This document shows positions 25,833 to 34,544 of a stretch of 64,000 nt of DNA, piece by piece. This stretch comes from Paraconexibacter algicola (lineage in GTDB: Bacteria; Actinomycetota; Thermoleophilia; Solirubrobacterales; Solirubrobacteraceae), in assembly GCF_003044185.1 (NCBI RefSeq), contig NZ_PYYB01000003.1, forward strand, positions 124,001 to 188,000, in the 5' to 3' direction. The translations under genes and the position numbers were made by a program. Within the stretch, counting starts at the first letter, position 1, and each line of letters starts with the position of its first letter. The notes beneath the pieces were generated by a model. The model searched no databases, was not told where the DNA came from, and saw nothing but the letters and a program-made list of their open reading frames with translations.

Positions 25833-27640
25833 CCCGTGGCGCCCTCGCGGCCGCCCGGACGCCGCCAGACCTCCCAGAACGGCCCGTCCCAGACGCGCGT
25901 GTAGCCGGCCGGCATCTGGCCGGGGGCGCCGACGCGGCGCACGAGCAGCGCGTAGACCGCGAGGTCGGCGGCGGCGACGCGGTCGACCGGGACCTCGGTG
26001 TAGTCCGGGGCCAGCGAGCCGTCGACGAGCCGCACGAAGCGGTCGCGGCGCTCGGAGGCGCCCTCCACGTCCATGTCCCGCAGGAAGTGGCGGGTCGCGT
26101 AGACCTGGTGGCCGAGGAACAGCGTCGGTCCCTGCCCGTCGAAGCGCTCGCCGATGTCGCGCAGCGCGGTCAGCTCGTCGCGCGGGACGCCCGGGGTGCT
26201 GCGGGCGACCGCCGTCGTCGACACGGCCACGGCGACCGCGAGCAGGACCGCGGCCGCGGCGGCGGACCGCCGGCCCCGGTCCACCGTCTCGTGCGCGACG
26301 AGCGCCAAGGCGCAGCCGAGGACGAACGGCGACGTGATCGCCAGCGACTTCGCGTCGATCCACGGGGAGCCGAGCGCGACGATCCCGACCGTGCCCGGCA
26401 CGACGATCGCCAGCAGGACCGCCGGCGCGTACGCCCGGCGACGGACGCCGACGACCGCGGCCGCCAGGGCGAGCGCGACGACGCCGAGCGCCAGCAGCGT
26501 CACGAGCGTCTCGGCGCTGGAGGCGGTGCGGAAGTCCTCCTGCGGCCACAGGCCGGCGCCCTGCAGCAGGTTCAGCGGGGCGAGCAGGCGTCCGAGACCC
26601 TCCGCCTCGGTGATCGCGTTGGCGCCGAACGTCGTCGGGCTCGTCTTCACCAGCAGGTCGGCCATCGACAGCGCCGGGAGCGCGGCGAGCACCCCGACCG
26701 GGAGCAGCCAGAGCGCCGAGCGGCGCAGCACGCCCCGCTGCGCGACCACGAGCCAGCCGACGAACGCCAGCAGCACCGCGGGCAGGACCCACGGTCCCGC
26801 ACTGACCCCGAGCGTGCCCGTGAGGCCGCCGACGACGAGCACGACCGCGAGAAGGGTCCGCTCCCCGCCGAGGCGCCAGGAGCGCGCGACCAGCGGCGCG
26901 AGGGTCGCGAGCAGCGCGGCGGCGGCCAGCTCCTTGACCCCACCCCACTGCGCGTAGCCGTACAGCAGCGACGCCTGCGCGGCCCCGAAGCCGACGAGCG
27001 CGGCGGCCACGCGGGAGGCGACGAGCGTGCGCGCCACCGCGTAGAGGGAGCACGACACGACGACCGCGTACATGCCGATCGTCGGCTGGTAGGCGTTGGC
27101 GACGTCCTGGCCGGAGAGCCGCGCACCGACCCCGACCGGCAGCAGCGAGCCGACCGGGTACCCCTGCGCGAGGTAGTCCTGCAGGACGCGGGTGTACGTC
27201 CCGGGCGGCAGGCCGGTGACCGCTCGGCCCTGCTCGATCACGCGGTCGGTCAGGCCCAGCCAGGTGGCGGAGTCGTCCAGGCGCCCGTAGCCCGCGATGA
27301 CCGCCCCGTCGAGGAGCGTCGGCAGCGCCTGCACGACCAGCACGCCCGCCGCCGCGAGCAGCGGCGCGGCCCAGAGCCGCAGGTCCGCGCGCGCGAGGCG
27401 CTCGCGCCCGAGCACGAGACCCAGGACGGCGCCGGCCGCGGCGAGCGGTGCGACCAGCGGCCCCGCGCCGTCGCGCAGCACGACGAGCCCCGTGGCGCAG
27501 ATCATCGCCGCCAGGCCGACGCCGGGCAGCAGCGCGGCGGGCAGCTCGCGGCCGGTCAGGCGGTCCACCAGCAGTCCCCAGCCGACGGTCACGACCGTCA
27601 GGACGAGCGGGACGAGCAGCCAGCCTCCGGCGGCGGTCAC
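25829..27640 (-). CDS. Large multi-pass membrane protein
   Basis: The 603-residue product has about 12-14 hydrophobic segments over residues 5-450, then a soluble C-terminal domain of ~120 residues with TLFLGHQVYATRHFLRDMDV and AGYTRVWDGPFWEVWRR. An outside loop after the third or fourth helix carries GYGRLDDSATWLGLTDRV. This layout resembles GT-C type glycosyltransferases and similar actinobacterial envelope proteins, but the sequence shows no catalytic motif that settles it. Confidence 0.75.
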   Translation of the reverse strand: MTAAGGWLLVPLVLTVVTVGWGLLVDRLTGRELPAALLPGVGLAAMICATGLVVLRDGAGPLVAPLAAAGAVLGLVLGRERLARADLRLWAAPLLAAAGVLVVQALPTLLDGAVIAGYGRLDDSATWLGLTDRVIEQGRAVTGLPPGTYTRVLQDYLAQGYPVGSLLPVGVGARLSGQDVANAYQPTIGMYAVVVSCSLYAVARTLVASRVAAALVGFGAAQASLLYGYAQWGGVKELAAAALLATLAPLVARSWRLGGERTLLAVVLVVGGLTGTLGVSAGPWVLPAVLLAFVGWLVVAQRGVLRRSALWLLPVGVLAALPALSMADLLVKTSPTTFGANAITEAEGLGRLLAPLNLLQGAGLWPQEDFRTASSAETLVTLLALGVVALALAAAVVGVRRRAYAPAVLLAIVVPGTVGIVALGSPWIDAKSLAITSPFVLGCALALVAHETVDRGRRSAAAAAVLLAVAVAVSTTAVARSTPGVPRDELTALRDIGERFDGQGPTLFLGHQVYATRHFLRDMDVEGASERRDRFVRLVDGSLAPDYTEVPVDRVAAADLAVYALLVRRVGAPGQMPAGYTRVWDGPFWEVWRRPGGREGATG

Positions 27641-27705
27641 GGGCGGGTCGGGTCGGGCACGGGCGACCAGCGTAGTGGTCCTACAGCGGTGTACATTCCC
27701 GCGCC

Positions 27706-28782
27706 ATGGCTCGCACGGTCCTCTTCACCGGGTTCCCCGGGTTCATCGGCGCCCGGCTCATCGGGCGCGTGCTGCAGGACGACCCGGACGCGACCGTCGT
27801 GGCGCTCGTCGAGCCGCGGATGGTCGGCCGCGCGCGCGAGCTCGGCGCCGAGCACGGGCCGCGCCTGGAGATCGAGCCCGGCGACATCACCCGGCCCCGG
27901 CTGGGCCTGGAGCCCGACCGCTACGCGCAGCTCGCCGGCCGCGTCACGAGCGTCGCGCACCTCGCGGCGATCTACGACCTGGCGGTGCCGCTCGAGCTCG
28001 CCGAGGCCGTGAACGTCACCGGCACCCAGAACATCCTCGACTTCTGCCGCGCGTGCCCGAACCTCGAGCGCCACGACTACGTGTCCACCGCGTACGTCGC
28101 GGGGCTGCGCTCCGGCGTCGTGCGTGAGGACGAGCTGGCGGCCGGCCAGGCGTTCAAGAACCACTACGAGTCGACGAAGTTCGCGGCGGAGGTGCTCGTC
28201 CGCGCGTCGATGGACGACATCCCGACGACGATCTACCGGCCCGCGATCGTGGTCGGCGACTCGCGCACCGGCGAGACGCAGAAGTTCGACGGTCCCTACT
28301 ACGTGCTGCGGTACATCTCGCTGAACGCGGGCCGGCCGCTGCCGATGCTCCAGACCGGCAGCACCGCGTCCTCGTTCAACGTCGTCCCCGTCGACTTCGT
28401 CGTCGAGGCGATGGCCGCGGGCATCCGCGACCCGCGCATGACCGGGGAGACGCTGCACCTCGTCGATCCCGAGCCCGTGACCGCGGCCGAGCTCGTCGAG
28501 CTGCTGACGCGGACCTACAGCGGCCGCTCCCCGTCGCTGCGGCTGCCCCAGGGGCTCGTGGAGTTCACGCTGCGCCGTCCGCCGCTGCGGCGCTTCCTCG
28601 CCGCCGACACGCCGGTCGAGTCGATCGCGTACCTCAACCACCCGGTGACGTTCGCGACGACGCGCACCACGCCGCTGCTCGCCGAGCACGGGCTGCGCTG
28701 CCCGCGCTTCACCGAGTACGTCGGGGCGATGGTCCGGTTCTTCCAGGACCACGAGACCGACCCGGCCTACGTGGCCCACTGA
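27706..28782 (+). CDS. Extended SDR reductase (fatty acyl-CoA reductase-like NAD-binding 4)
   Basis: The 358-residue product has a Rossmann motif TGFPGFIGARL at residues 8-18, VAHLAAIYDL at about 86, a catalytic-type YESTKFAAE at about 149-157, and YRPAIVVGDSRTG. The pattern matches the extended SDR family that includes fatty acyl-CoA and carboxylic acid reductases. The substrate is unknown. Its 3' end meets a TetR gene 3 bases away on the other strand. Confidence 0.85.
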   Translation: MARTVLFTGFPGFIGARLIGRVLQDDPDATVVALVEPRMVGRARELGAEHGPRLEIEPGDITRPRLGLEPDRYAQLAGRVTSVAHLAAIYDLAVPLELAEAVNVTGTQNILDFCRACPNLERHDYVSTAYVAGLRSGVVREDELAAGQAFKNHYESTKFAAEVLVRASMDDIPTTIYRPAIVVGDSRTGETQKFDGPYYVLRYISLNAGRPLPMLQTGSTASSFNVVPVDFVVEAMAAGIRDPRMTGETLHLVDPEPVTAAELVELLTRTYSGRSPSLRLPQGLVEFTLRRPPLRRFLAADTPVESIAYLNHPVTFATTRTTPLLAEHGLRCPRFTEYVGAMVRFFQDHETDPAYVAH

Positions 28783-28785
28783 GCG

Positions 28786-29382
28786 TCAGCCGGGGAGCGA
28801 GATCCCGGCGATCACGATCTCCAGCAGCCGCCGCCAGTCGTGGCGCTCGCCGCCGGGCCCGGACGCCATCAGCATCGCGCTGCCCAGGGAGCACATGACC
28901 ACCGGCATGTCGGTGACCGAGAAGTCGGGGTGCAGCCGCCCTTCCGCCTGCGCTCGCTCGATCAGCGCGCCGCCGATCCGCTGGAGCCGCAGCTGGGCGT
29001 CGAGGGCGTGCGCGAACGCCTCCTCGGAGCTCTCCCACATCATCCGCTGCTGGGCGACGTCGCTGGCCATGTGCTCGGCGCTCTCGCGGACGAACGCCTC
29101 GAAGTTGTCGTAGGCGGAGCCGGGCAGCTCGTTGTAGTGCGTGGCGCGCTCCACGAGCCGCTCGAACTTCAGCCGCACGAGCTCCCCGACCAGCGCGTCC
29201 TTGGTGGGGAAGTTCCGGTAGACGGTGCCGACGCCGCAGCCGGCGCGGCGGGCGACCTCGTCGATCTGCGCGAGTCCGCCGTACTCGGAGAACACCTCGC
29301 GGGCCGCGGCGATGATCCGCTCGCGGTTGCGCCGCGCGTCGGCGCGCAGCGGGCGGTCGTCCGTGGCCTGCGGGGTCGCCAT
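28786..29382 (-). CDS. TetR-family repressor
   Basis: The 198-residue product has an N-terminal DNA-binding domain (residues ~15-62) with RERIIAAAREVFSEYG, IDEVARRAGCGVGTVYRNFP and KDALVGELV. The C-terminal ligand domain is helical. ATG 29382 is chosen because a longer frame would cross the intergenic operator. It diverges from an MFS exporter whose promoter contains a palindrome, so it most likely represses that exporter and itself. Confidence 0.9.
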   Translation of the reverse strand: MATPQATDDRPLRADARRNRERIIAAAREVFSEYGGLAQIDEVARRAGCGVGTVYRNFPTKDALVGELVRLKFERLVERATHYNELPGSAYDNFEAFVRESAEHMASDVAQQRMMWESSEEAFAHALDAQLRLQRIGGALIERAQAEGRLHPDFSVTDMPVVMCSLGSAMLMASGPGGERHDWRRLLEIVIAGISLPG

Positions 29383-29404
29383 CCCTCGACGGTAGCACGC
29401 CCCC

Positions 29405-29465
29405 TTGACAACCGGAACTGCTGTTCCGTATCGTCCCGCGCCGCACAACCGGAACCACGATTCCT
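29405..29465 (+). promoter_or_regulatory. Promoter and TetR-type operators of the MFS exporter
   Basis: A consensus TTGACA (29405-29410) is followed after 18 bases by TATCGT (29429-29434). The palindrome CGGAACTGCTGTTCCG (29413-29428) fills that spacer exactly. A second, weaker copy, CGGAAC-4-ATTCCT (29450-29465), lies just downstream of the expected start of transcription. This is a classic repressor layout, matched by the divergent TetR gene. Confidence 0.75.
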
Positions 29466-29469
29466 CTTT

Positions 29470-29491
29470 CCCCTCTCCCCCCTCCCTCCCC
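29470..29491 (-). other. Potential G-quadruplex in MFS leader
   Basis: On the minus strand, four G-runs of 4, 3, 6 and 4 bases are separated by loops of 1, 1 and 3 bases. On the plus strand this is a pyrimidine tract that ends just before the ATG at 29498, so the gene has no Shine-Dalgarno. Confidence 0.45.
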
Positions 29492-29497
29492 TTCTCC

Positions 29498-30958
29498 ATG
29501 ACCGACACCACCGCCCCGGACCGCACGAAGTGGCTGGCCCTCGCCCTCCTGGCGATGGCCCAGTTCGTCGTCGTGCTCGACGCCTCGATCGTCAACGTCG
29601 CCCTGCCCACGATCGGCGAGAAGCTCGACTTCACGCGCGAGAACCTCACGTGGGTCGTCAACTCCTACACGCTCGTCTTCGGCGGCTTCCTGCTGCTCGG
29701 CGGGCGCCTCGCCGACCTGCTCGGCCCGCGCCGCATGTTCCTCGGCGGCATGGTCGTCTTCGGGCTCGCGTCGCTCGCCGGTGGCTTTGCCCAGAACGAG
29801 GCGCAGCTGATCATCGCGCGCGTCGTGCAGGGCCTCGGCGCCGCGATCATCTCCCCCGCCGCCCTGTCGATCGTCACCCGCACCTTCGCCGAGGGCAAGG
29901 AGCGCAACACCGCCCTGGGCGTGTGGGGCGCGGTCGCCGGCTCCGGCGGCGCGGCCGGCGTGCTGCTGGGTGGCGTGCTGACCGAGTTCCTCTCCTGGCG
30001 CTGGGTGCTGTTCGTGAACGTGCCGATCGCCGTCGCCGTCGTGCTCGCCACCCCGCGGCTGCTGCAGGAGTTCACGGGCCGCCGCGACCAGGCGTTCGAC
30101 TTCGCCGGGGCGGTCACCGTCACCGGCGGCCTCGCGCTGCTCGTCTATGCGCTCGTCGACGCCGAGAGCGCGGGATGGGGCTCCACGCAGACGCTGGTCC
30201 TGATCCCCGCGGCGCTGGCGATCCTGGCGGCGTTCGTGGTCATCGAGACCCGCCAGAGCTCGCCGCTCGTGCCGTTCTCGATCTTCCGGCTGAAGACGCT
30301 GCGCGGCGCGAACATCGTCGGCCTGCTCGTCGGGATGGGCCTGTTCTCGATGTTCTACTTCATCACCGTCTACATGCAGTTCGTGCTCGGCAAGGACGCG
30401 CTGGCGACCGGCCTCGCCTACCTGCCACTCGCGTTGACGATCATCTTCGCCGCCGGTGCCGCGTCGCAGCTGGTCACGCGCATCGGGTTCAAGAACACGC
30501 TGATGATCGGCCTGCTGCTCGTCGGTGCGGGGCTGTTCTGGTTCTCGCGCGTGTCCGCGGACGGCTCCTACGCGGCCGACGTGCTCGTGCCGTCGATCAT
30601 CGCGGGCGCCGGCCTGGGGTTCTCGTTCGTCCCCGTGACGATCGCCGCGGTCACCGGCACCAAGCCGCAGGAGGCGGGCCTCGCCTCCGGCCTCATCAAC
30701 ACCTCCCAGCAGATCGGCGGGGCGCTCGGTCTCGCGATCCTCTCGACGATCGCGACCGCCTCGACCAACGACGCGGCCGGACCGGCCGGGCAGGTCACGC
30801 CGCTGGCCCTGACCGAGGGCTACCGCGACGCGTTCCTGGTCGGCTCGATCTTCGCGCTCGTGGCGGTCGTGCTGTGCCTGACGATCATCAGCAGCCGGGA
30901 CTCGCGCGAGCAGGCCGAGGCCGCCCGCCGCGGCGAGGCCGCGCCGGTCGCGGTCTGA
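29498..30958 (+). CDS. MFS exporter, DHA2 (14-helix) type
   Basis: The 486-residue protein has about 14 hydrophobic segments. Motif A-like GRLADLLGPRRMFLGG follows helix 2. LDASIVNVALPTIGEKL at the start and GGVLTEFLSWRWVLFVNVPI are the usual DHA2 drug:H+ antiporter signatures. It probably expels hydrophobic drugs or lipids and is induced when the neighbouring TetR protein leaves its operator. Confidence 0.92.
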   Translation: MTDTTAPDRTKWLALALLAMAQFVVVLDASIVNVALPTIGEKLDFTRENLTWVVNSYTLVFGGFLLLGGRLADLLGPRRMFLGGMVVFGLASLAGGFAQNEAQLIIARVVQGLGAAIISPAALSIVTRTFAEGKERNTALGVWGAVAGSGGAAGVLLGGVLTEFLSWRWVLFVNVPIAVAVVLATPRLLQEFTGRRDQAFDFAGAVTVTGGLALLVYALVDAESAGWGSTQTLVLIPAALAILAAFVVIETRQSSPLVPFSIFRLKTLRGANIVGLLVGMGLFSMFYFITVYMQFVLGKDALATGLAYLPLALTIIFAAGAASQLVTRIGFKNTLMIGLLLVGAGLFWFSRVSADGSYAADVLVPSIIAGAGLGFSFVPVTIAAVTGTKPQEAGLASGLINTSQQIGGALGLAILSTIATASTNDAAGPAGQVTPLALTEGYRDAFLVGSIFALVAVVLCLTIISSRDSREQAEAARRGEAAPVAV

Positions 30959-30966
30959 GCCCGGCC

Positions 30967-31001
30967 GGACCGCAGCTCGCGGCACCCGCGAGCTGGCGTC
31001 C
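30967..31001. repeat. Palindromic repeat, copy 1
   Basis: AGCTCGCGG (30974-30982) pairs with CCGCGAGCT (30986-30994) around a 3-base loop. The outer arms GGAC and GTCC also pair. It lies 9 bases after the MFS stop and could end its transcript. Confidence 0.65.
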
Positions 31002-31027
31002 GCCGTCCTCGCCCGCCGCCCGATGGC

Positions 31028-31062
31028 GGACCCCAGCTCGCGGCACCCGCGAGGTGGGGTCC
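31028..31062. repeat. Palindromic repeat, copy 2
   Basis: A 16-bp stem (31028-31043 with 31047-31062) has one G-G mismatch and a 3-base loop. The core is the same GCTCGCGG/CCGCGAG as in copy 1. It lies just beyond the 3' end of the PPOX remnant. Confidence 0.65.
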
Positions 31063-31080
31063 GGCGGGCGGCGCCGCCGT

Positions 31081-31325
31081 CAGCGCACGTGCTGCACGCG
31101 CTGCGAGGGGGTGCGCAGCAGGACCCGCACGTCGCCCTCGCGGTGGAACGGGTAGCGGTACTTCTTCGCCATCCGGTCGCCGTGCTCGAACGCGCCCTCG
31201 GTCGCCTCAGAGGCGACCTCGCCGCTGATCGACACGTACTCGTAGGGGTTCTCGCGGTCGCCGTCGACGTCCAACCACGTCGGAACGGTCAGGATGCTGC
31301 CGTCCTCGAGCGTCGGCCGCCGGAC
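31081..31325 (-). pseudogene. Remnant of F420/FMN-binding PPOX-fold protein
   Basis: The frame reads TLEDGSILTVPTWLDVDGD and continues at once into RENPYEYVSISGEV, then MAKKYRYPFHREGDVRVLLR. In intact PPOX-class F420-dependent enzymes the WxDxDG and NPYEYV motifs are separated by roughly 35-40 residues, so the middle strands are missing. No start codon with a ribosome-binding site is seen; palindromic repeat copy 3 sits across the would-be N-terminus. An internal deletion is the simplest explanation. A very short functional form is less likely. Confidence 0.6.
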
Positions 31326-31363
31326 GGCTGACCTGAGCTCGCGGGGCCCGCGAGCTGCGGTCC
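31322..31363. repeat. Palindromic repeat, copy 3 (inverted)
   Basis: AGCTCGCGG (31336-31344) pairs with CCGCGAGCT (31348-31356). The right arm CCGCGAGCTGCGGTCC is the exact reverse complement of the left arm of copy 1, so this copy is in the opposite orientation. It overlaps the 5' end of the PPOX remnant. Confidence 0.6.
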
Positions 31364-31387
31364 GGCGGGCACGGGTGCGGGAACGAC

Positions 31388-31445
31388 CGAGGGGGCGATG
31401 CGACCGGTCCCCGCGCACGGCGGGGTCGATCGCATCACCCCCTCG
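31388..31445 (-). terminator. Long hairpin after pntB
   Basis: CGAGGGGG pairs with CCCCCTCG, and after one mismatch GATGCGA pairs with TCGCATC. An inner CCCCG/CGGGG stem closes the loop. It starts 24 bases past the pntB stop and probably ends the pntAB transcript. Confidence 0.6.
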
Positions 31446-31468
31446 GGTGACGCAGGGCGACGGTGGCG

Positions 31469-32887
31469 CTACATCGCGCGGAGGATGTCCTCCACGCGGT
31501 CCTTCGCGTCGCCGAACAGCATCGCGGTGTTCTCCTTGAAGAACAGCGGGTTCTGCACACCCGCATAGCCCGAGGCCATGGAGCGCTTGAACACGATGAC
31601 GTTCTCGGCCTCCCAGACGTTGAGGACCGGCATGCCCGCGATCGGGCTCGACGGATCGTCGTTGGCCGCGGGGTTGACGGTGTCGTTGGCGCCGATGACG
31701 AGGACGACCGACGTCTCCGGGAAGTCGTCGTTGATCTCGTCCATCTCGAGGACGACGTCGTACGGCACCTTCGCCTCCGCGAGGAGGACGTTCATGTGCC
31801 CGGGCAGGCGGCCGGCGACCGGGTGGATGCCGAACCGCACCTCGACGCCCTGGTCGCGCAGCTTGCGCGTCAGGTCGGCGACGCCGTACTGCGCCTGGGC
31901 GACCGCCATGCCGTAGCCGGGCGTGATGATCACGCTCTTGGCGCTCGTCAGCAGGTCGGCCGCGCCCTGCGCGTCGATCTCGCGGTGCTCGCCGTAGTCC
32001 TTGGCCTCCCCGGACGGCGCCTCGATGCCGAAGCCGCCGGCGATGACGGAGATGAACGAGCGGTTCATCGCCTTGCACATGATGTAGCTCAGGTACGCAC
32101 CCGAGGACCCCACCAGCGCGCCGGTGATGATCAGCAGGTTGTTCGAGAGCAGGAAGCCGGACGCCGCGGCGGCCCAGCCGGAGTACGAGTTGAGCATCGA
32201 CACGACGACCGGCATGTCGCCGCCGCCGATCGAGGCCACGAGGTGCAGGCCGAGCGCGAGCGCCAGCACCGTGATGAGGATCAGGGCGACCAGCGTCGGG
32301 TCGGCCGTGAACCACACGGTCAGGACGCCGAACAGGCCGAGCGCCCCGAGGTTCAGGTAGTTCTTGCCCGGCAGGACCAGCGGGTCGGACTTCATCTTCG
32401 CCGACAGCTTCAGGTAGGCGATGATCGAGCCCGTGAAGGTCACGGCACCGATGAAGATGCCGATCGCGACCTCCGCGTGGTGGATGCCGAGGAGGTCGAG
32501 CGCCTCCAGGCGCAGCGCCTCCTCCCCGTCGAGGTGGTTCTCGACGTGCAGGTACCCGTTCCAGCCGACGAGCACGGCGGCCATGCCGACGAACGAGTGC
32601 AGGAGCGCGATGAGCTCCGGCATCCCGGTCATCTCCACGACGCGGGCGCGCTGCAGGCCGATGGCCGCACCGATCACGGTCGCGGCGAACAGCAGGACGA
32701 GCCCACCGGTCTGGATGTCCTCGTCGATCGCCAGCACGATCGTGGCGATCAGGGCGGTCGCCATGCCGGCGATGCCGTAGGTGTTGCCCAGCTTGGCCGT
32801 CTCGTGACGGGACAGGCCGGCCAGGGCGAGGATGAAGAGCAGGGCCGCGACGATGTACGCGGCCTGTGCGGCGATGTCGGCGCTCAT
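31469..32887 (-). CDS. pntB: NAD(P) transhydrogenase subunit beta
   Basis: The 472-residue product has nine or so membrane helices in the first ~270 residues, then the NADP-binding domain III. The latter contains [41 protein letters not shown] and [11 protein letters not shown], all diagnostic of PntB. With PntA it uses the proton gradient to reduce NADP with NADH. Length is normal. Three bases separate it from pntA. Confidence 0.97.
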   Translation of the reverse strand: MSADIAAQAAYIVAALLFILALAGLSRHETAKLGNTYGIAGMATALIATIVLAIDEDIQTGGLVLLFAATVIGAAIGLQRARVVEMTGMPELIALLHSFVGMAAVLVGWNGYLHVENHLDGEEALRLEALDLLGIHHAEVAIGIFIGAVTFTGSIIAYLKLSAKMKSDPLVLPGKNYLNLGALGLFGVLTVWFTADPTLVALILITVLALALGLHLVASIGGGDMPVVVSMLNSYSGWAAAASGFLLSNNLLIITGALVGSSGAYLSYIMCKAMNRSFISVIAGGFGIEAPSGEAKDYGEHREIDAQGAADLLTSAKSVIITPGYGMAVAQAQYGVADLTRKLRDQGVEVRFGIHPVAGRLPGHMNVLLAEAKVPYDVVLEMDEINDDFPETSVVLVIGANDTVNPAANDDPSSPIAGMPVLNVWEAENVIVFKRSMASGYAGVQNPLFFKENTAMLFGDAKDRVEDILRAM

Positions 32888-32890
32888 GGT

Positions 32891-34417
32891 CTAGCTCCTG
32901 GTGAACATGGCGAGCATGCGCCGCGTGACCGCGAAGCCGCCGAAGATGTTGATGGACGCCAGCAGGATGGCCAGCGCGGAGACGATCGTGATCGCGTCGT
33001 CGCCCTGCCCGATCTGGAGCAGGCCGCCGACGACGATGATCCCGGAGATCGCGTTGGTCACCGACATGAGCGGCGTGTGCAGCGCGTGGTGCACGTGCCC
33101 GATCACGTAGTAGCCGACGACGATCGCCAGCGAGAACACGAACAGCTGGTTGATCAGCGCGTTCGGGGCCTGCGAGACGATCAGGAAGAACACGAGCGCG
33201 GCCACGCCGACGATCGTCAGGCGCTTCTCGTCGGTCATCGGCGCGGGCGGCTCCGCCGCGGGCGCCGGGGCGGCCGCGGGAGCGGCGGCCGGGGCCGCGG
33301 AGACCTCGACCTTCGGCGGCGGCCAGGTCAGCTCGCCCTGGCGGACGACCGTCATGGCGCGCTGCACGACGTCCTCGAAGTCGAGCACGAGCTGCCCGTC
33401 CTTCTCCGGCGTCATCAGCTTCATGAGGTTCACCAGGTTGGTGCCGTAGAGCTGCGACGCCTGGGCGGGCAGGCGGCCCGCGAGGTCGGTGTAGCCGATG
33501 ATCGTCACGCCGTTGTCGGTGACGACCGCCTCGCCGGCGACCGATCCCTCGACGTTGCCGCCGTTGATCGCGGCCATGTCGACGATGACGCTGCCCGGCT
33601 TCATGCTCGCCACCATCTCGGCGGTGATCAGGCGCGGCGCGGGCCGGCCCGGGATCAGCGCGGTGGTGATGAGGATGTCGACGTCCGGGACCTTCTCGGC
33701 GTAGAGCGCCGCGGCCCGCGTGTTGTAGTCGTCGGACATCTCCTTGGCGTAGCCGGTGGCGCTGACCTCGACCTCGTCGGACTCGACGCTGAGGTACTCG
33801 CCGCCGAGCGACGCGACCTGGTCGGCGACCTCGGGCCGCGGGTCGGTCGCGTAGACGATGGCGCCGAGGCTGCCCGCCGCGCCGATCGCGGCGAGGCCGG
33901 CGACGCCGACGCCCGCGACGAGCACGGTGGCGGGCGGGACCTTGCCCGCCGCGGTCACCTGGCCGGTGAAGAAGCGCCCGAAGACGTGGGCGGCCTCGAC
34001 GACGGCGCGGTAGCCCGCGATGTTCGCCATCGACGACAGCACGTCGAGGGACTGGGCGCGCGAGATCCGCGGCACCGCGTCCATCGAGAGCGCCGTGATC
34101 GGCCGCTTCGCGAGGTCCTCGACGATCTCCGGCTTCAGCATGGGCGACAGCAGGCTGATCAGCGTGGCGCCCTCCTTCAGGCCGTCGAGCTGCGCCGCCG
34201 TCGGCGTGTTCACGCCGAAGACGATGTCCGCGGCCAGCGGGTCGCCGACGGTCGCGCCGGCCTCCGCGTACGCCTCGTCGGAGAAGCTCGCGGCTGCTCC
34301 GGCTCCCGGTTCGACGACGACCTCGTAGCCCAGCTTCAAGAGCTGCGCGACGGTCGCCGGAGTGGCGGCCACGCGGGTCTCGCCCGCCTGCGCCTCCTTC
34401 AGAACCCCGATATTCAC
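32891..34417 (-). CDS. pntA: NAD(P) transhydrogenase subunit alpha (fused alpha1-alpha2)
   Basis: The 508-residue product contains the NAD-binding domain I and the membrane part in one chain, as in Escherichia coli. In many actinobacteria and Rhodospirillum these are split. Motifs include the start MNIGVLKE, ETRVAATP, LSMDAVPRISRAQSLDVLSSMANIAGYRAV in shorter pieces, and VAGVGVAGLAAIGAA. An Ala/Pro linker (about 375-395) precedes four membrane helices. The start is GTG at 34417. Confidence 0.95.
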   Translation of the reverse strand: MNIGVLKEAQAGETRVAATPATVAQLLKLGYEVVVEPGAGAAASFSDEAYAEAGATVGDPLAADIVFGVNTPTAAQLDGLKEGATLISLLSPMLKPEIVEDLAKRPITALSMDAVPRISRAQSLDVLSSMANIAGYRAVVEAAHVFGRFFTGQVTAAGKVPPATVLVAGVGVAGLAAIGAAGSLGAIVYATDPRPEVADQVASLGGEYLSVESDEVEVSATGYAKEMSDDYNTRAAALYAEKVPDVDILITTALIPGRPAPRLITAEMVASMKPGSVIVDMAAINGGNVEGSVAGEAVVTDNGVTIIGYTDLAGRLPAQASQLYGTNLVNLMKLMTPEKDGQLVLDFEDVVQRAMTVVRQGELTWPPPKVEVSAAPAAAPAAAPAPAAEPPAPMTDEKRLTIVGVAALVFFLIVSQAPNALINQLFVFSLAIVVGYYVIGHVHHALHTPLMSVTNAISGIIVVGGLLQIGQGDDAITIVSALAILLASINIFGGFAVTRRMLAMFTRS

Positions 34418-34449
34418 GTCCTCATCACGTCGGCGAGGGTAACGAAACC

Positions 34450-34465
34450 GGGGCGTCGACGCCCC
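34450..34465. promoter_or_regulatory. Perfect palindrome upstream of pntA
   Basis: GGGGCGTCGACGCCCC is a perfect 16-bp palindrome 33 bases upstream of the pntA start, near a possible -10 (TACCCT on the minus strand). It could be a repressor site or a short leader hairpin. The binding protein is unknown. Confidence 0.35.
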
Positions 34466-34514
34466 TCAGCGGGACACGCACCGTGACCGGTCAGAGCGTC
34501 CGAGCAGGGCGGCC

Positions 34515-34544
34515 CTGACAGGGCGCGTCGGGACGCCCTGTCAG
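34515..34544 (-). terminator. Hairpin overlapping the stop of the S-subunit fusion gene
   Basis: A perfect 11-bp inverted repeat, CTGACAGGGCG / CGCCCTGTCAG, with an 8-base loop covers the TGA at 34541-34543 and ends the B12-uptake operon. No T-tract follows. Confidence 0.6.

Noticed and set aside
25625-28012. A 795-codon rightward frame across the large membrane protein
   Set aside because: It is antisense to a gene with convincing membrane topology, and its composition is Arg/Asp/Gly-rich without structure.
31463-34486. A 1007-codon open frame opposite pntA and pntB
   Set aside because: It is the antisense shadow of two clearly real genes in very GC-rich DNA; it is rich in Arg, Asp, His and Gly and has no domain.
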